Assembly (NCBI GenBank): GCA_004555205.1 | Contig: SFIY01000003.1 | Coordinates: 69,866 to 133,865 of the forward strand | Direction of reading: 5' to 3' | Length of the DNA: 64,000 nt | Source: Clostridiales bacterium | Lineage (GTDB): Bacteria > Bacillota > Clostridia > Oscillospirales > Oscillospiraceae | Shown: positions 23,905 to 33,201 of the stretch, in pieces | How positions within the stretch are numbered: position 1 is the stretch's first letter | Layout: each line of letters starts with the position of its first letter | Program-made: the position numbers and the translations under genes | Notes under the pieces: generated by a model | What the model saw: only the letters and a program-made list of their open reading frames with translations | What the model was told of the DNA's origin: nothing | Databases searched by the model: none

Positions 23905-25968
23905 TTATTCGACGCCACGGTAGAAAAGGCCGCGGGTGTAATGCGGCGGCAGCCAGTCGCCCCGGCCCATATAGCGGCGCAGGACAGCCACGCACGCCTC
24001 CGGCGATTCCGTGGTGAAGCGCAGACGGGCATACTGCAAGCCTACGCGGCAATAGTCCGGTTTATCCGCCAAAAAGAGAATTTTGCTGTTTTCGATCTCG
24101 TTGCGGTGGCCGTAAACGGGGAGCAGGGGGAACCGAGCGCCGGTGCGGTCGGTGAGATAGTTCTCCTGTTGGCAGCGGCAGCCGGCGTTGTTGGCAATGA
24201 CACAGTTTTCCGTGACCATCAAAGGCAGTGCCCCATAGACAATGGCCTCGCAGGGGAGATATTTTTTCAGATCGCGTATCTGCTCATGGCGCAGCTCAAA
24301 GGACACCGTAGCGGTGGACAGACCCTGCTGCTTCAAAAACAGCAGCGCACGGGAGTTAAACACATTCAGACCGAAGTCGCCGCGCACCTCCAGTCCCAAA
24401 TCCGCCACGACGGGCAGATGGCCCAGATTGCTGACGGCCACGGCGGAAATGTGGGCGTGGTTTTGCAGTGTCTGACGGAAATACGCCTCGTCTGCCGTGC
24501 GGAAGATTCGCGGCAGGACGGCACAAAAGGTGGTTTGTCCGGCATAAGGGGACAAATCCAGTGTATCCAACAGCTCCAGCGGGATATACACCGTGTCGGG
24601 GCGGCAGGCGATCAATTCGGCCGTCAACTGCTCCGGCTTCATAATGGAGCAGGTGAGACGGGGAGATGACGGCGCCTCCTCGCAGTCGGGCAGGGCCGAT
24701 GCAGGATAGGTGCGCCGCGCCGGCATGGCAAGAAGCTGCGCTTCCATGGCCTCCAGCGCGTCCCGGCGCAGGGCATTGACGGCGCTGGCAGGCAGCATCA
24801 GGCCGTCGTCCAGCGTGATGCGAATCTGCCGGACGGAAAACAGCGTGCCGCCGGTTTTGGACAGGCGCGTGCGCAGTTCCTCCTCCGTCAGAGAGCGGCT
24901 GCGCGCCGTTTCGGGCACGGCGCCCCGGACGGTGACGGTATGGTGAGCGCAAGTGACGCTCAGCGCGGCAGGTGCGTCCTTGCGCACCGTGCAGTGCATG
25001 GTAACGGGGCGTGAGAAATGCTCCTTTTGGTATTCCGCCCTGACCTCGGCAAACCATTCCTCCGGCCAACGGGCATTCTCCGGACGCGTACCGAACATAT
25101 GGGCGCCCTTTTTGCCCTGATAATAGCCGTCGGTGAAGCCGCTGCGGCTGAAGGCCTCCGCCAATTGACGGGCTTCTGCCTTGGTAGGGCCGCGCTTTTC
25201 ATCCAGCAGCCGCCGGTAGACGGAGGTGATAACCGACACATACTCCGGACGCTTCATGCGGCCCTCCAGCTTCAAACAGGCAACGCCCATCTCCGACAGC
25301 TCCTGCACATAGGCGGAGAGGTTGGCATCCTTCAGGCTCAGGGGGTGGCCGCCCTTGCAGGGACCGTTCACCCCGTAGGGCAGGCGGCAGGGCTGGGCAC
25401 AGCGGCCGCGATTGCCGCTTCGGCCCCCGATGAGGGCGGACATTTCGCACTGGCCGGAATAGCACATACACAGCGCGCCGTGCAAAAAGGTCTCAATCTC
25501 CCCGCGGCAGCCACGGCAGATTTGAGCAATTTCCTCCCGTGAAAGCTCACGGGCCAGTACCACCCGCTCCATCCCCAAATCCACCGCGTAGTTGGCGCCG
25601 CCCAGGGTATGGAGGCTCATTTGCGTGCTGGCATGGATGGGGAGATCCGGTGCGACCTCCTGCGCCAGCGTCAGCACGCCCCAATCCTGCACCAAAACCG
25701 CGTCGGCGCCCATGCGGGACGCCTTGCGCAGCAGCTCCGCGGCTTCGCTCAGCTCGCGGTCGGTGAGCAGTGTATTCAGCGTGAGATAGACCTTAACGCC
25801 GCGCAAATGGCAATAGCGCACCGCCTGAGCAAACGATTCGTCGGAAAAATTCCGGGCGCTGCGGCGGGCGTTGAATGCGCCGAAGCCCATATACACGGCA
25901 TCCGCACCGCTCTGCACCGCGGCCACCATGGCCTCCCACGAACCGGCGGGAGAGAGAAGCTCGGTCAT
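23905..25968 (-). CDS. U32 family peptidase (RlhA/YhbU-like with DUF3656)
   Basis: The 687 aa begin MTELLSPAGSWEAMVAAVQSGADAVYMG, the signature start of U32 enzymes, and contain GNRGRCAQPCRLPY (about 200) and CMCYSGQCEMS, the conserved cysteine region. A central domain (about 370-480) fits DUF3656, and a second U32-like portion follows with ENCVIANNAGC and three more cysteines. Relatives in E. coli take part in 23S rRNA cytidine hydroxylation; proteolysis is shown for only a few members. The start lies 1 base beyond the zapA stop, indicating coupling. Confidence 0.9.
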   Translation of the reverse strand: MTELLSPAGSWEAMVAAVQSGADAVYMGFGAFNARRSARNFSDESFAQAVRYCHLRGVKVYLTLNTLLTDRELSEAAELLRKASRMGADAVLVQDWGVLTLAQEVAPDLPIHASTQMSLHTLGGANYAVDLGMERVVLARELSREEIAQICRGCRGEIETFLHGALCMCYSGQCEMSALIGGRSGNRGRCAQPCRLPYGVNGPCKGGHPLSLKDANLSAYVQELSEMGVACLKLEGRMKRPEYVSVITSVYRRLLDEKRGPTKAEARQLAEAFSRSGFTDGYYQGKKGAHMFGTRPENARWPEEWFAEVRAEYQKEHFSRPVTMHCTVRKDAPAALSVTCAHHTVTVRGAVPETARSRSLTEEELRTRLSKTGGTLFSVRQIRITLDDGLMLPASAVNALRRDALEAMEAQLLAMPARRTYPASALPDCEEAPSSPRLTCSIMKPEQLTAELIACRPDTVYIPLELLDTLDLSPYAGQTTFCAVLPRIFRTADEAYFRQTLQNHAHISAVAVSNLGHLPVVADLGLEVRGDFGLNVFNSRALLFLKQQGLSTATVSFELRHEQIRDLKKYLPCEAIVYGALPLMVTENCVIANNAGCRCQQENYLTDRTGARFPLLPVYGHRNEIENSKILFLADKPDYCRVGLQYARLRFTTESPEACVAVLRRYMGRGDWLPPHYTRGLFYRGVE

Positions 25969-25969
25969 A

Positions 25970-26284
25970 TCAGCGCTTATTCTGCGCCTTGAACAACTGG
26001 CGCTTCAGCTCGGAAACCTCGTTCTTCGCCTGCGCGGCCTCGTCCAGATAGGCCTTCACCTGACGGCGCAGATTTTCCGAAGCCTCCTGTGTCTTATACA
26101 GCTCATCGGCAATGTTCAGCGCGGCCAACACGGCGGCGTCGGTACGACCCACATGGGTGCCGGTCATGACCTCCGTCATCTTTGCATCCACCAGTGAGCC
26201 CACCTTTTGCATGTAGGCGGCGCTCTCCTCGGCCACCAGGGTATATTCCTCACCACAGATGTTCATGGTTACTCGATTTGCCAT
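25970..26284 (-). CDS. zapA: Cell division protein ZapA
   Basis: ZapA bundles FtsZ filaments at the Z ring. The 104 aa contain the N-terminal beta strands (MANRVTMNICGEEYTLVAEE), the VGSLVDAKM block, TDAAVLAALNIADELYK and a long C-terminal coiled coil (NLRRQVKAYLDEAAQAKNEV). The length is typical. AGGAGGT precedes the ATG. The pairing with a U32 peptidase gene is common in Bacillota. Confidence 0.92.
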   Translation of the reverse strand: MANRVTMNICGEEYTLVAEESAAYMQKVGSLVDAKMTEVMTGTHVGRTDAAVLAALNIADELYKTQEASENLRRQVKAYLDEAAQAKNEVSELKRQLFKAQNKR

Positions 26285-26340
26285 ATGTGAAACCTCCTGT
26301 CATTTGTGTAGGTACAGATATGTATACATAATATAATATA

Positions 26341-26380
26341 GCACAAAGGCGAAAGACTGTAAAGCCTTTCGCCTTTGTGC
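26341..26380 (-). terminator. Long symmetrical hairpin between ogt and zapA
   Basis: Perfect 15-base arms GCACAAAGGCGAAAG (26341-26355) and their complement (26366-26380). It should end ogt transcription on the minus strand, although the T run afterwards is weak. Confidence 0.7.
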
Positions 26381-26423
26381 CGTCCAAAAAGTGGTGTGGC
26401 CGTTTTGACGGACGAAAAAGAAT

Positions 26424-26882
26424 TTATTCGGAGGCGGCGGCCTGTTCCAGCTCCAGCAGGAAACGCTTAATGGCAAGGCCTCCGGCATAGCCGGTCAGCT
26501 TGCCGCCTGCGCCGATGACACGGTGGCAGGGGATGAAAAGGGGGAGGGGATTGCAATGATTGGCCATGCCCACGGCGCGGCAGGCTTTGGGGCGGCCGAT
26601 GGCGGCGGCCTGCTGGGCGTAGGTGCGCGTCTGGCCGTAGGGAATATCGCAAAGGGCCGACCAGGCCGCCTGCTGGAAGGCGGTGCCCTGCGGTCTGAGC
26701 GGCAGGGCAAACGTGCGGCGCCGGGCGGCAAAATACTCCGTCAACTGCTGCGCGGCATGCTGCAGCAGCGGTGTGGGCGGAGGGCTGACAGTCTCGCCGC
26801 CGAAGCGGAGCGCCGTAATGGCGCCGTCGGTCTCCTCGATTGTTAAAAGTCCGATGGGACTTTGCATGGTAAAGGCAGGCAT
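26424..26882 (-). CDS. ogt: Methylated-DNA--[protein]-cysteine S-methyltransferase
   Basis: This suicide enzyme moves the methyl group from O6-methylguanine to its own cysteine. The active-site motif IPCHRVIG is visible near residue 119, followed by LTGYAGGLAIKRFLLELE. The helix-turn-helix that flips the base (TYAQQAAAIGRPKACRAVGMANHCN) precedes it. The start is the ATG at 26882, with AGGAG 8 bases upstream, giving 152 aa; the longer in-frame ORF runs through the noc promoter and is rejected. It is divergent from noc. Confidence 0.94.
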   Translation of the reverse strand: MPAFTMQSPIGLLTIEETDGAITALRFGGETVSPPPTPLLQHAAQQLTEYFAARRRTFALPLRPQGTAFQQAAWSALCDIPYGQTRTYAQQAAAIGRPKACRAVGMANHCNPLPLFIPCHRVIGAGGKLTGYAGGLAIKRFLLELEQAAASE

Positions 26883-27018
26883 AGCGTCATCTCCTTTTTT
26901 TTCTCCAGTATAGCACAAAGTGGGGCAAGGGCACACATTTTTTATGTTTTCCCGACGGTTTTCGCCCGTCTTTGCGCACCGCACAGGGTACAATGAGGAG
27001 GAAAAGGAGGAGATGACC

Positions 27019-27831
27019 ATGAAAAACAACCCAAAAGGCGAATTTTTGTCCAGCCGCGTGCAATATCTGCCCATCAATCAGATCCGGCCCAATCCCCAGC
27101 AGCCGCGCCGCCATTTCGATGTGGAGGCATTGGAGGAACTGGCGGAGAGTATCCGTACATACGGCATTTTGCAGCCGCTGACCGTGCGGAAGGTGGCAGC
27201 CGGGTATGAGCTGGTGGCAGGAGAACGGCGATTGCGCGCATCGCGTATTGCACAGTTGAGAGAGGTGCCCTGCCTGGTGGCGCAGGTGGACGAGAAGGAC
27301 TCGGCACTGCTGGCACTGATCGAGAATTTGCAGCGGCGGGATCTGGACTTCTGGGACGAGGCGGAGGCCATTGCAAGGCTCATCAGCCGCTACGACCTGA
27401 GCCAGGAGCAGGCCGCCAAAAAAATCGGAAAATCCCAATCGGCGGTGGCCAATAAACTGCGGCTGCTGCGGCTGAGTGACGGAGTGCGGCAAAAACTGCA
27501 GGAGGCGGGACTGACCGAGCGCCATGCCCGGGCGCTGCTGCGGCTGACGGATGAACAGGAGCAGCTACGCGTGATCGGGCACATTGTCAAGGGGCAGATG
27601 AATGTGGCACAGACCGAGGATTACATCGAGCGGCTTCTGCAGCAAAGGCAAACCGTGCCGCCCAAAGGGCGCACCACATACATCATCAAGGATGTGCGGC
27701 TGTTCCTCAACAGCATCAGTCGGGGACTTGACATGATGCGCCAGGCGGGTGTGGAGGCCGACTGGGGACGGAAGGATACCGACGAGGCCATACTTTTGAC
27801 TATTCGCATACCGAAAAAGGCCGAAATTTAG
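27019..27831 (+). CDS. noc: Noc-like ParB-family nucleoid occlusion protein
   Basis: This second ParB-family protein has 270 aa from the ATG chosen by AGGAGG 8 bases upstream. It shares the CTP-binding block GERRLRASRI and the helix-turn-helix (QEQAAKKIGKSQSAVANKLRLL) with ParB, but its C-terminus (DVRLFLNSISRGLDMM ... ILLTIRIPK) resembles Noc, which ends in the same LTIRIPK. Noc binds its own DNA sites and blocks septum assembly over the chromosome. There is no clear N-terminal amphipathic membrane helix, unlike the Bacillus protein. It has no parA partner and stands about 10 kb from parAB. Confidence 0.8.
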   Translation: MKNNPKGEFLSSRVQYLPINQIRPNPQQPRRHFDVEALEELAESIRTYGILQPLTVRKVAAGYELVAGERRLRASRIAQLREVPCLVAQVDEKDSALLALIENLQRRDLDFWDEAEAIARLISRYDLSQEQAAKKIGKSQSAVANKLRLLRLSDGVRQKLQEAGLTERHARALLRLTDEQEQLRVIGHIVKGQMNVAQTEDYIERLLQQRQTVPPKGRTTYIIKDVRLFLNSISRGLDMMRQAGVEADWGRKDTDEAILLTIRIPKKAEI

Positions 27832-27863
27832 GGAATAATTCCCCACTTTGTAACCAATTTGAG

Positions 27864-27892
27864 TTGTTTTTTTCTATTTAGAAGTATATAAT
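27864..27892 (+). promoter_or_regulatory. SigA-type promoter of the vanW gene
   Basis: TTGTTT (27864-27869), 17 bases, TATAAT (27887-27892), located 65 bases before the start codon. Confidence 0.7.
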
Positions 27893-27957
27893 GCTACACG
27901 GCACAGTTTGCCGAAAAAGAGAGAAGTGCAATTCGTGTGTAAAAAGGAGAGGCAACG

Positions 27958-29652
27958 ATGAAAGTCGAAAAGGATATGCCCTTGGAGGAAACGGCGGAGA
28001 AGAAGCCGCCGCGCCGGAAGAAGCTATTATGGATTGTCGGCGGTGTTGTGGGCGGCCTGGCGGTTGCCTGTGCGGTCATCTGCGCGGTGGCAGCCGGCGG
28101 CAACAGGATTCTGAACCATACAAGCGTTCTGGGCGTGGATATGAGCGGTCTGACCCGTGAACAGGCCATTGCCCGCTGGCAGGAGCAGGGCGGGAATGCC
28201 TGCAAGGTCACGGTGATCCCCCTGACGGTGGACGGGGAAGAAACCGCCGAGGTGTCGCTGGAGGAGCTGGGTGTGACGGTCACGCCGGAGGAAGCCGCCG
28301 ACGCAGCATGGAACGCAGGTCACGGCGGCAATTTCCTGAAAAACGGCTATGCCCTGGTGCGAAGCTGGATGGCAAAAACGGAGGCGGTGCCTGCCATAGC
28401 CGGTGTGACGGCCCAACAACTGCAAAAGAGCGTACAGACGCTGAAAGAGAAGCTGGATATTGCGGCAATTGACGGCAGTTACCGTGTGGAGGCGGATAAG
28501 AAGGACGGATTCTACCTGACGAAATGCGCCGACGGCCGCACGGTGGACGGTGACAAGCTGTGCGCGGCACTGCTGGAGGCGCTGCAAAAGGGCGATCTGT
28601 CGGCGATCGACTGCCGGAGCGAAACAATAGAGGCCAAGCCGCTGGATGTGCAGAAGCTGCAAAAAGAGCTGTCCGGCGAGGCGAAAAACGCCTACTACCA
28701 TGCCTCTACCGGTGAGATCACCGAGGGAAACCCCAGCGTGGAATTTGACGCGGCCAAGGCGCAGCAGCTAATGGACGAGGCGGAGGCGGGTAAGGAATTT
28801 GAAGTGCCGGCCAAGGTGACCGTCCCCAAGGTCACCAAGAAAGATCTGGAGGGTCATCTCTTTACCGACCTGCTGGGCACCTATACCACCTATGCCAGCG
28901 GCTCCTGGGGCCGACTGATGAATGTCAGCAAGGCGGCCTCCATGATTAACGGCGCGGTGCTCAATACCGGCGAGCGGTTCAGCTATAACGAGGCGCTGGG
29001 CTATCAGAGCGCCGAGACCGGCTGGTATCCTGCACCCGGCTATATCAACGGTAAGACCGTGGATATGTACGGCGGCGGCGTATGTCAGGTTTCCTCTACG
29101 CTGTACTACGCCACGCTGCTGGCCAACCTGAAGATCGTGACGCGCTACTGCCACCAGTTTGCACCCGGCTACATCACCTGGGGCTGCGATGCCACCGTTT
29201 CTGAAGGCGCCGTGGACTTCGTATTTGAAAACGACAGGGATTATCCCATCAAGATCGTGGCATACGATTATAACAACTATGTCACCGTGGAGATCTACGG
29301 CACCAAGGTGGACGACCACTATGTACAGATGGTCAGCAAGACGCTGGATGTGACCGATTACAAGGTCGTTGAGAAGAAAACCGACAAGCTGGCCGCCGGT
29401 GTGCGCAAGGTGGAGCAGACGCCCTACACCGGTTACTACGTCAAGACCTGGCGCTATGTGTATGACGGCAACGGCAATCTGATCTCCAGCGATCTGGAGG
29501 CGGTCAGCGATTATGAGGCGCGGGATGAGATCATTCTGGTGGGCACGAAGCAGGAATCCAAACCGGCTGTCAAGCCGCCGCAGGAGCCGACGCCTACCCC
29601 CGATCCGGAACCGCCTCTGACCCCCGAACCGGAAACGGAGCCTGCGGCATAA
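27958..29652 (+). CDS. VanW family protein with peptidoglycan-binding and G5 domains
   Basis: This 564-aa cell-envelope protein has a basic cytoplasmic start, a membrane anchor (LLWIVGGVVGGLAVACAVICAVAAG, about 22-46), an N-terminal repeat region resembling PG_binding_4 (GVDMSGLTREQAIARW), then the VanW domain with FSYNEALGYQ and GGGVCQVSSTLYYA (near 371). A G5-like segment follows (VEQTPYTGYYVKTWRYVYDGNG), then a Pro/Glu-rich tail (PTPTPDPEPPLTPEPE). VanW is associated with some vancomycin operons, but its function is unknown and such solitary proteins are common in Clostridia. It is single-gene, with its own promoter and terminator. Confidence 0.9.
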   Translation: MKVEKDMPLEETAEKKPPRRKKLLWIVGGVVGGLAVACAVICAVAAGGNRILNHTSVLGVDMSGLTREQAIARWQEQGGNACKVTVIPLTVDGEETAEVSLEELGVTVTPEEAADAAWNAGHGGNFLKNGYALVRSWMAKTEAVPAIAGVTAQQLQKSVQTLKEKLDIAAIDGSYRVEADKKDGFYLTKCADGRTVDGDKLCAALLEALQKGDLSAIDCRSETIEAKPLDVQKLQKELSGEAKNAYYHASTGEITEGNPSVEFDAAKAQQLMDEAEAGKEFEVPAKVTVPKVTKKDLEGHLFTDLLGTYTTYASGSWGRLMNVSKAASMINGAVLNTGERFSYNEALGYQSAETGWYPAPGYINGKTVDMYGGGVCQVSSTLYYATLLANLKIVTRYCHQFAPGYITWGCDATVSEGAVDFVFENDRDYPIKIVAYDYNNYVTVEIYGTKVDDHYVQMVSKTLDVTDYKVVEKKTDKLAAGVRKVEQTPYTGYYVKTWRYVYDGNGNLISSDLEAVSDYEARDEIILVGTKQESKPAVKPPQEPTPTPDPEPPLTPEPETEPAA

Positions 29653-29674
29653 TGTAAGAAAATAAGGCACATAA

Positions 29675-29705
29675 AAAGGACACAACCCTGCGGTTGTGTC
29701 CTTTA
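29675..29705. terminator. Bidirectional terminator between vanW and prmA
   Basis: AAAGGACACAACC and GGTTGTGTCCTTT arms around a CTGC loop, with A and T runs on the two sides, between convergent genes. Confidence 0.9.
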
Positions 29706-29734
29706 TTCGTGGGTGAAATTTATTTACCGGCTTT

Positions 29735-30688
29735 TTACCGGCACAGATAGCTGAACCAGCCCTCGCTCTGACGGGTTTCCAGAATCGTCCAGCCGTTGCC
29801 AAGCAGGCAAGCGGCCACTTCCTCGGCCCGGTCGTCAATAATGCCCGAACAGAGGAACAGGCCGTCCTTTTTCAAAAACGGGCGGAGCTGCGCAGCAAGA
29901 CTTATAATCACATCGGCCACAATGTTGGCCACAATCACATCGTATCCGGTACCAAATTCGCTCCGGAGCCGGCAATCGGACAGCACATCGCCCCAGCGCA
30001 CGGTGTAGCGGTCCTTGCCCACGCCGTTGAGTGCAGCATTTTCGTAGGCTACCTCCACGCACTTTTCGTCAATGTCGCAGGCAAAGGCGCGGTCGGCGCC
30101 CAAAAGCAGCGCCGCGATGGACAGAATACCGCTGCCGCAGCCCAAATCCAGCACTTTTTCGCCGCCGTGGATATGCTTTTCCAGTGCCGTCAGGCACAGG
30201 CGCGTAGTGGCATGGCTGCCGGTGCCGAAGGTAAGGCCGGGATTGAGTACCAGCGGAATACGGCCCTGCGTGTTGGCCTGCTCCCACTCCGGCACCACGA
30301 TCAGGCGCTCACCGATTTCCATGGGCTTATAAAACTGCTTCCAATTATTCTCCCAATCGGCATCGCAGAGGCTACCCGAGGTAAGGGTCAGCGGAGCATA
30401 CTCGCTGTGCTGCGAGCGCAAGTCCTCCAGCGCCGTGCGCACCTGCGCCAAAACGGCATGACCTGCCGCGCTGTCCTCCAGATAGAAGGTGATGCGGCAC
30501 ACGCCCTGCTTCTGCCGCAGCAGCGCCTCGTCCACATAGTCCCAGTACTGGCGGTTATGCTCCAGAAAATCATGGAAATCACCCTCCTCGTCAATGACAA
30601 GACCGGTGATGCCCAGATCTTCCAGCAGCATACTGACGCGGTCAATACCGGCAGGGGTGGTATCGATTGTCAATTCCAGCCAGTTCAT
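29735..30688 (-). CDS. prmA: Ribosomal protein L11 methyltransferase
   Basis: PrmA trimethylates ribosomal protein L11. The 317 aa start MNWLELTIDTTPAGIDRV, the L11-binding domain, and carry the SAM motif VLDLGCGSGILSIAA (about 180) with GTGSHATTRLCL before it and the NPPY-like loop DVIVANIVADVI. The length is normal. The ribosome-binding site (GGAAGTGA) lies within the end of degV, 4 bases from it, so the two are probably translated together. Confidence 0.95.
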   Translation of the reverse strand: MNWLELTIDTTPAGIDRVSMLLEDLGITGLVIDEEGDFHDFLEHNRQYWDYVDEALLRQKQGVCRITFYLEDSAAGHAVLAQVRTALEDLRSQHSEYAPLTLTSGSLCDADWENNWKQFYKPMEIGERLIVVPEWEQANTQGRIPLVLNPGLTFGTGSHATTRLCLTALEKHIHGGEKVLDLGCGSGILSIAALLLGADRAFACDIDEKCVEVAYENAALNGVGKDRYTVRWGDVLSDCRLRSEFGTGYDVIVANIVADVIISLAAQLRPFLKKDGLFLCSGIIDDRAEEVAACLLGNGWTILETRQSEGWFSYLCR

Positions 30689-30691
30689 ATG

Positions 30692-31564
30692 TTACCGTTC
30701 ACTTCCTATGAAAAACAGTCCCAGCGTATTGGGGCCGGCATGGCTGCCGATGACGGGGCCGATATAGTTGATATACACCGTCTTGACACCAAGGCGCGTT
30801 TTCAATTCCTCCGCCACCATGCGGGCGTCTGCTTCGCAGTCGGCATGGCAGATGAACATGGTCTGCTTCTCCGGCTCAATGGCCAGACGCTCCACCGCAT
30901 CCACCAGCGCCTTCAGGCTGCCCTTGCGTCCGCGCGCTTTGCCCACGGCAGTCAGCTTGCCCTCGTCCGACATATGCATGACCGGCTTGATGGACAGCAT
31001 GGTGCCCACCAGTGCCGTGGTGGCAGATACGCGGCCGCCCATTTTCAGATAGTTCAGATCATCCACGGTGAACCAATGGCAGATGCTGCCCTTGGTTTGC
31101 TCCGCCCAGGCCGCCAACTCCTCGGCGCTCAGGCCCTTTTTCTTCTGCTCGCTTGCCAGATACAGCAGCAGCCCCTGCCCCAGAGAAGCGCACAGCGTGT
31201 CAACCACATAAATGTGCGCATCGGGGAAGTCCGCAATCACTTCATCGGCGGCAATCACCGCAGACTGGTAGGTGGTGGACAGCGCTGAAGAAAAGCTCAG
31301 GCAGACAATGTCCTTGCCCTGCGCCAACACGGCACGCATGGCATCCTCAAACTGCCCCACATTCACGGCCGAGGTAGTGGCCAGCATGCCGGAACGCATT
31401 TTCCGATAAAATTCCTCAAAGCTGATGCCGGAGCCATCCAGCATATTGGGATAATCCTTGCCGTCCATGTGCAGCATCAACGGCAGCACATATAAGTCCA
31501 TCTGCTGCGCCATATAAGCATTCAGATCGCAGCAGCTATCGGTCATGATAACATAATCTCGCAT
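30692..31564 (-). CDS. DegV family fatty-acid-binding protein
   Basis: The 290 aa match DegV: start MRDYVIMTDSCCDLNAYM, then SGISFEEFYRKMRSG, TSAVNVGQFEDA, CLSFSSALSTTYQSA and GGRVSATTALVG. DegV/FakB proteins hold a fatty acid in a buried pocket; FakB members present it to the kinase FakA. No fakA is in the window. The C-terminus ends IGSHAGPNTLGLFFIG, which is the conserved lid. It is upstream of prmA. Confidence 0.93.
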   Translation of the reverse strand: MRDYVIMTDSCCDLNAYMAQQMDLYVLPLMLHMDGKDYPNMLDGSGISFEEFYRKMRSGMLATTSAVNVGQFEDAMRAVLAQGKDIVCLSFSSALSTTYQSAVIAADEVIADFPDAHIYVVDTLCASLGQGLLLYLASEQKKKGLSAEELAAWAEQTKGSICHWFTVDDLNYLKMGGRVSATTALVGTMLSIKPVMHMSDEGKLTAVGKARGRKGSLKALVDAVERLAIEPEKQTMFICHADCEADARMVAEELKTRLGVKTVYINYIGPVIGSHAGPNTLGLFFIGSER

Positions 31565-31680
31565 CGTATGAGCCTCCTTTTCAAGGAATAGAATACTTCT
31601 TTTATACCATGTTTTGGCAATAATTAAAAGGGAATAGAAAAAGTTTATAATTTGTTCATCTACTGGTAAATATTTCCAAA

Positions 31681-33048
31681 TTATTTTCCCACGCAGAAGC
31701 GGGAGAAGATGGTGGCCACCAGATCCTCGCGGAGGCTCTTGCCGTTCAGCTCACCCAAGGCGGAGAGTGCATTTTCCACGTCAGAGAGCACCACGTCCGG
31801 CGTCATGCCGATGCGCAGCGCACTGCGTGCCTCTCGAACGGCGTTCCATGCACGGCTCACGGCACCGGCCTGGCGGGCATTGGTGAGCAGCTCGCCCTGC
31901 GCCGCGCTGCCGGCAGGATAGAGGGAGGTGATGTGGTCGGTCAGCGTGGTGATGCCTTCGCCGGTTTTGGCGGAGAGGGAAATCACGTTATCAAAGCGGT
32001 CCGCCAGCGCGCCCACGTCTATGCGGCGCGGCAGGTCGGCCTTATTGACGATGACCACAAGGTTCGCTACGCCCTCCGCCACGGCGATGGCGGCCTCGTC
32101 CTCCGCATCCAGGGGGGCCGAGCCGTCCAGCACCAGCAGGGCCAGCGACGCCTTCCCGGCAGCAACGCGGGAGCGCTCCACGCCGATCTTCTCCACGCTG
32201 TCGGCGGTTTCGCGGATGCCGGCGGTATCGATCAGGCGCAGCAGCACATGGTCAAGACGCACCTTTTCCTCCACCGTGTCGCGGGTGGTACCGGCCACAT
32301 CGGTGACGATGGCACGCTCGTAGCCCAAAAGCGCATTGAGCAGGGAGGATTTGCCGGCATTGGGCTTGCCCAGAATCACCGTGGGCACGCCTGATTTCAG
32401 CAGCTTGCCACGGGAGAAGGTGGCCAGCAGCTCCTGCAATTTATTTTCGCTGCGGCGCAGAGTGTCCAGCAGTTCTGCGCGCTGCAGGTCCTCAATGTCC
32501 TCGTCGGGGTAATCCACCACCGCGTAAAAGCGGCTGACGACCGCCATAAGCGCCTCATAGATCTCCTCTACCGTGCGGCTGAGCGTGCCGGAGAGCTGTC
32601 CCACCGCGTTGCGGGCGGCTTCAGCAGTTTCGGCGTCGATCAGGTCAACGACGGCTTCGGCCTGAATGAGGTCCATGCGGCCGTTTAAAAAGGCGCGGCG
32701 GGTAAACTCGCCGCCCTTGGCCTGCCGTGCGCCCTTGGCAAAGAGGGAGGTCAACCCCTCGTTGAGCACGATGGGTGAGCCGTGGCAATGGATCTCGGCG
32801 CAGTCCTCGCCGGTATAGCTGTTCGGCGCGCGAAACAGTACGCACAGGGCGTTGTCAATCACGCGGCCGGCGCTGTCCAGCAGCGTGCCGTAGACCATGT
32901 TGCGTCCATCCTGCGCGGACATGGGTTTGCCGTTTTTAGGACAAAACACGCCGTCTAGAATGGCGCAGGTGTCCGGGCCGCTCAGACGCAGTATGCCGAT
33001 GGCGGAGGGGGCTTGCGCCGTGGCGATGGCGGCAATGGTATCATTCAT
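31681..33048 (-). CDS. mnmE: tRNA modification GTPase MnmE
   Basis: MnmE, with MnmG, installs the carboxymethylaminomethyl group on U34 of several tRNAs. From the ATG at 33048 (AAGGAGAG upstream) it has 455 aa: an N-terminal folate-binding domain (MNDTIAAIATAQAPSAIGILRLSG), helical domain, inserted GTPase domain with GKPNAGKSS, DVAGTTRDT and NKAD, and the C-terminal catalytic CxGK motif as FCVGK. mnmG is absent from the window. The reading frame is open far upstream, but that part is antisense to dnaD and is not coding. Confidence 0.96.
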   Translation of the reverse strand: MNDTIAAIATAQAPSAIGILRLSGPDTCAILDGVFCPKNGKPMSAQDGRNMVYGTLLDSAGRVIDNALCVLFRAPNSYTGEDCAEIHCHGSPIVLNEGLTSLFAKGARQAKGGEFTRRAFLNGRMDLIQAEAVVDLIDAETAEAARNAVGQLSGTLSRTVEEIYEALMAVVSRFYAVVDYPDEDIEDLQRAELLDTLRRSENKLQELLATFSRGKLLKSGVPTVILGKPNAGKSSLLNALLGYERAIVTDVAGTTRDTVEEKVRLDHVLLRLIDTAGIRETADSVEKIGVERSRVAAGKASLALLVLDGSAPLDAEDEAAIAVAEGVANLVVIVNKADLPRRIDVGALADRFDNVISLSAKTGEGITTLTDHITSLYPAGSAAQGELLTNARQAGAVSRAWNAVREARSALRIGMTPDVVLSDVENALSALGELNGKSLREDLVATIFSRFCVGK

Positions 33049-33145
33049 AGGAACGCTCTCCTTTATATGCAGCAATATATTTATTTTATCACATCGCATG
33101 TGAAAAGGGAAGTGGCGGAAAATTGTAAAAATCCGCGCTGCGCTC

Positions 33146-33174
33146 TTTACGAAAAAAGAGTTATCGTGTAAAAT
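33146..33174 (+). promoter_or_regulatory. SigA-type promoter of the dnaD-dnaI pair
   Basis: TTTACG (33146-33151), 17 bases, TAAAAT (33169-33174), 27 bases before the dnaD start. Confidence 0.7.
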
Positions 33175-33201
33175 AGAGGAAAAATGGGGAGGAGGTGCGC
33201 C

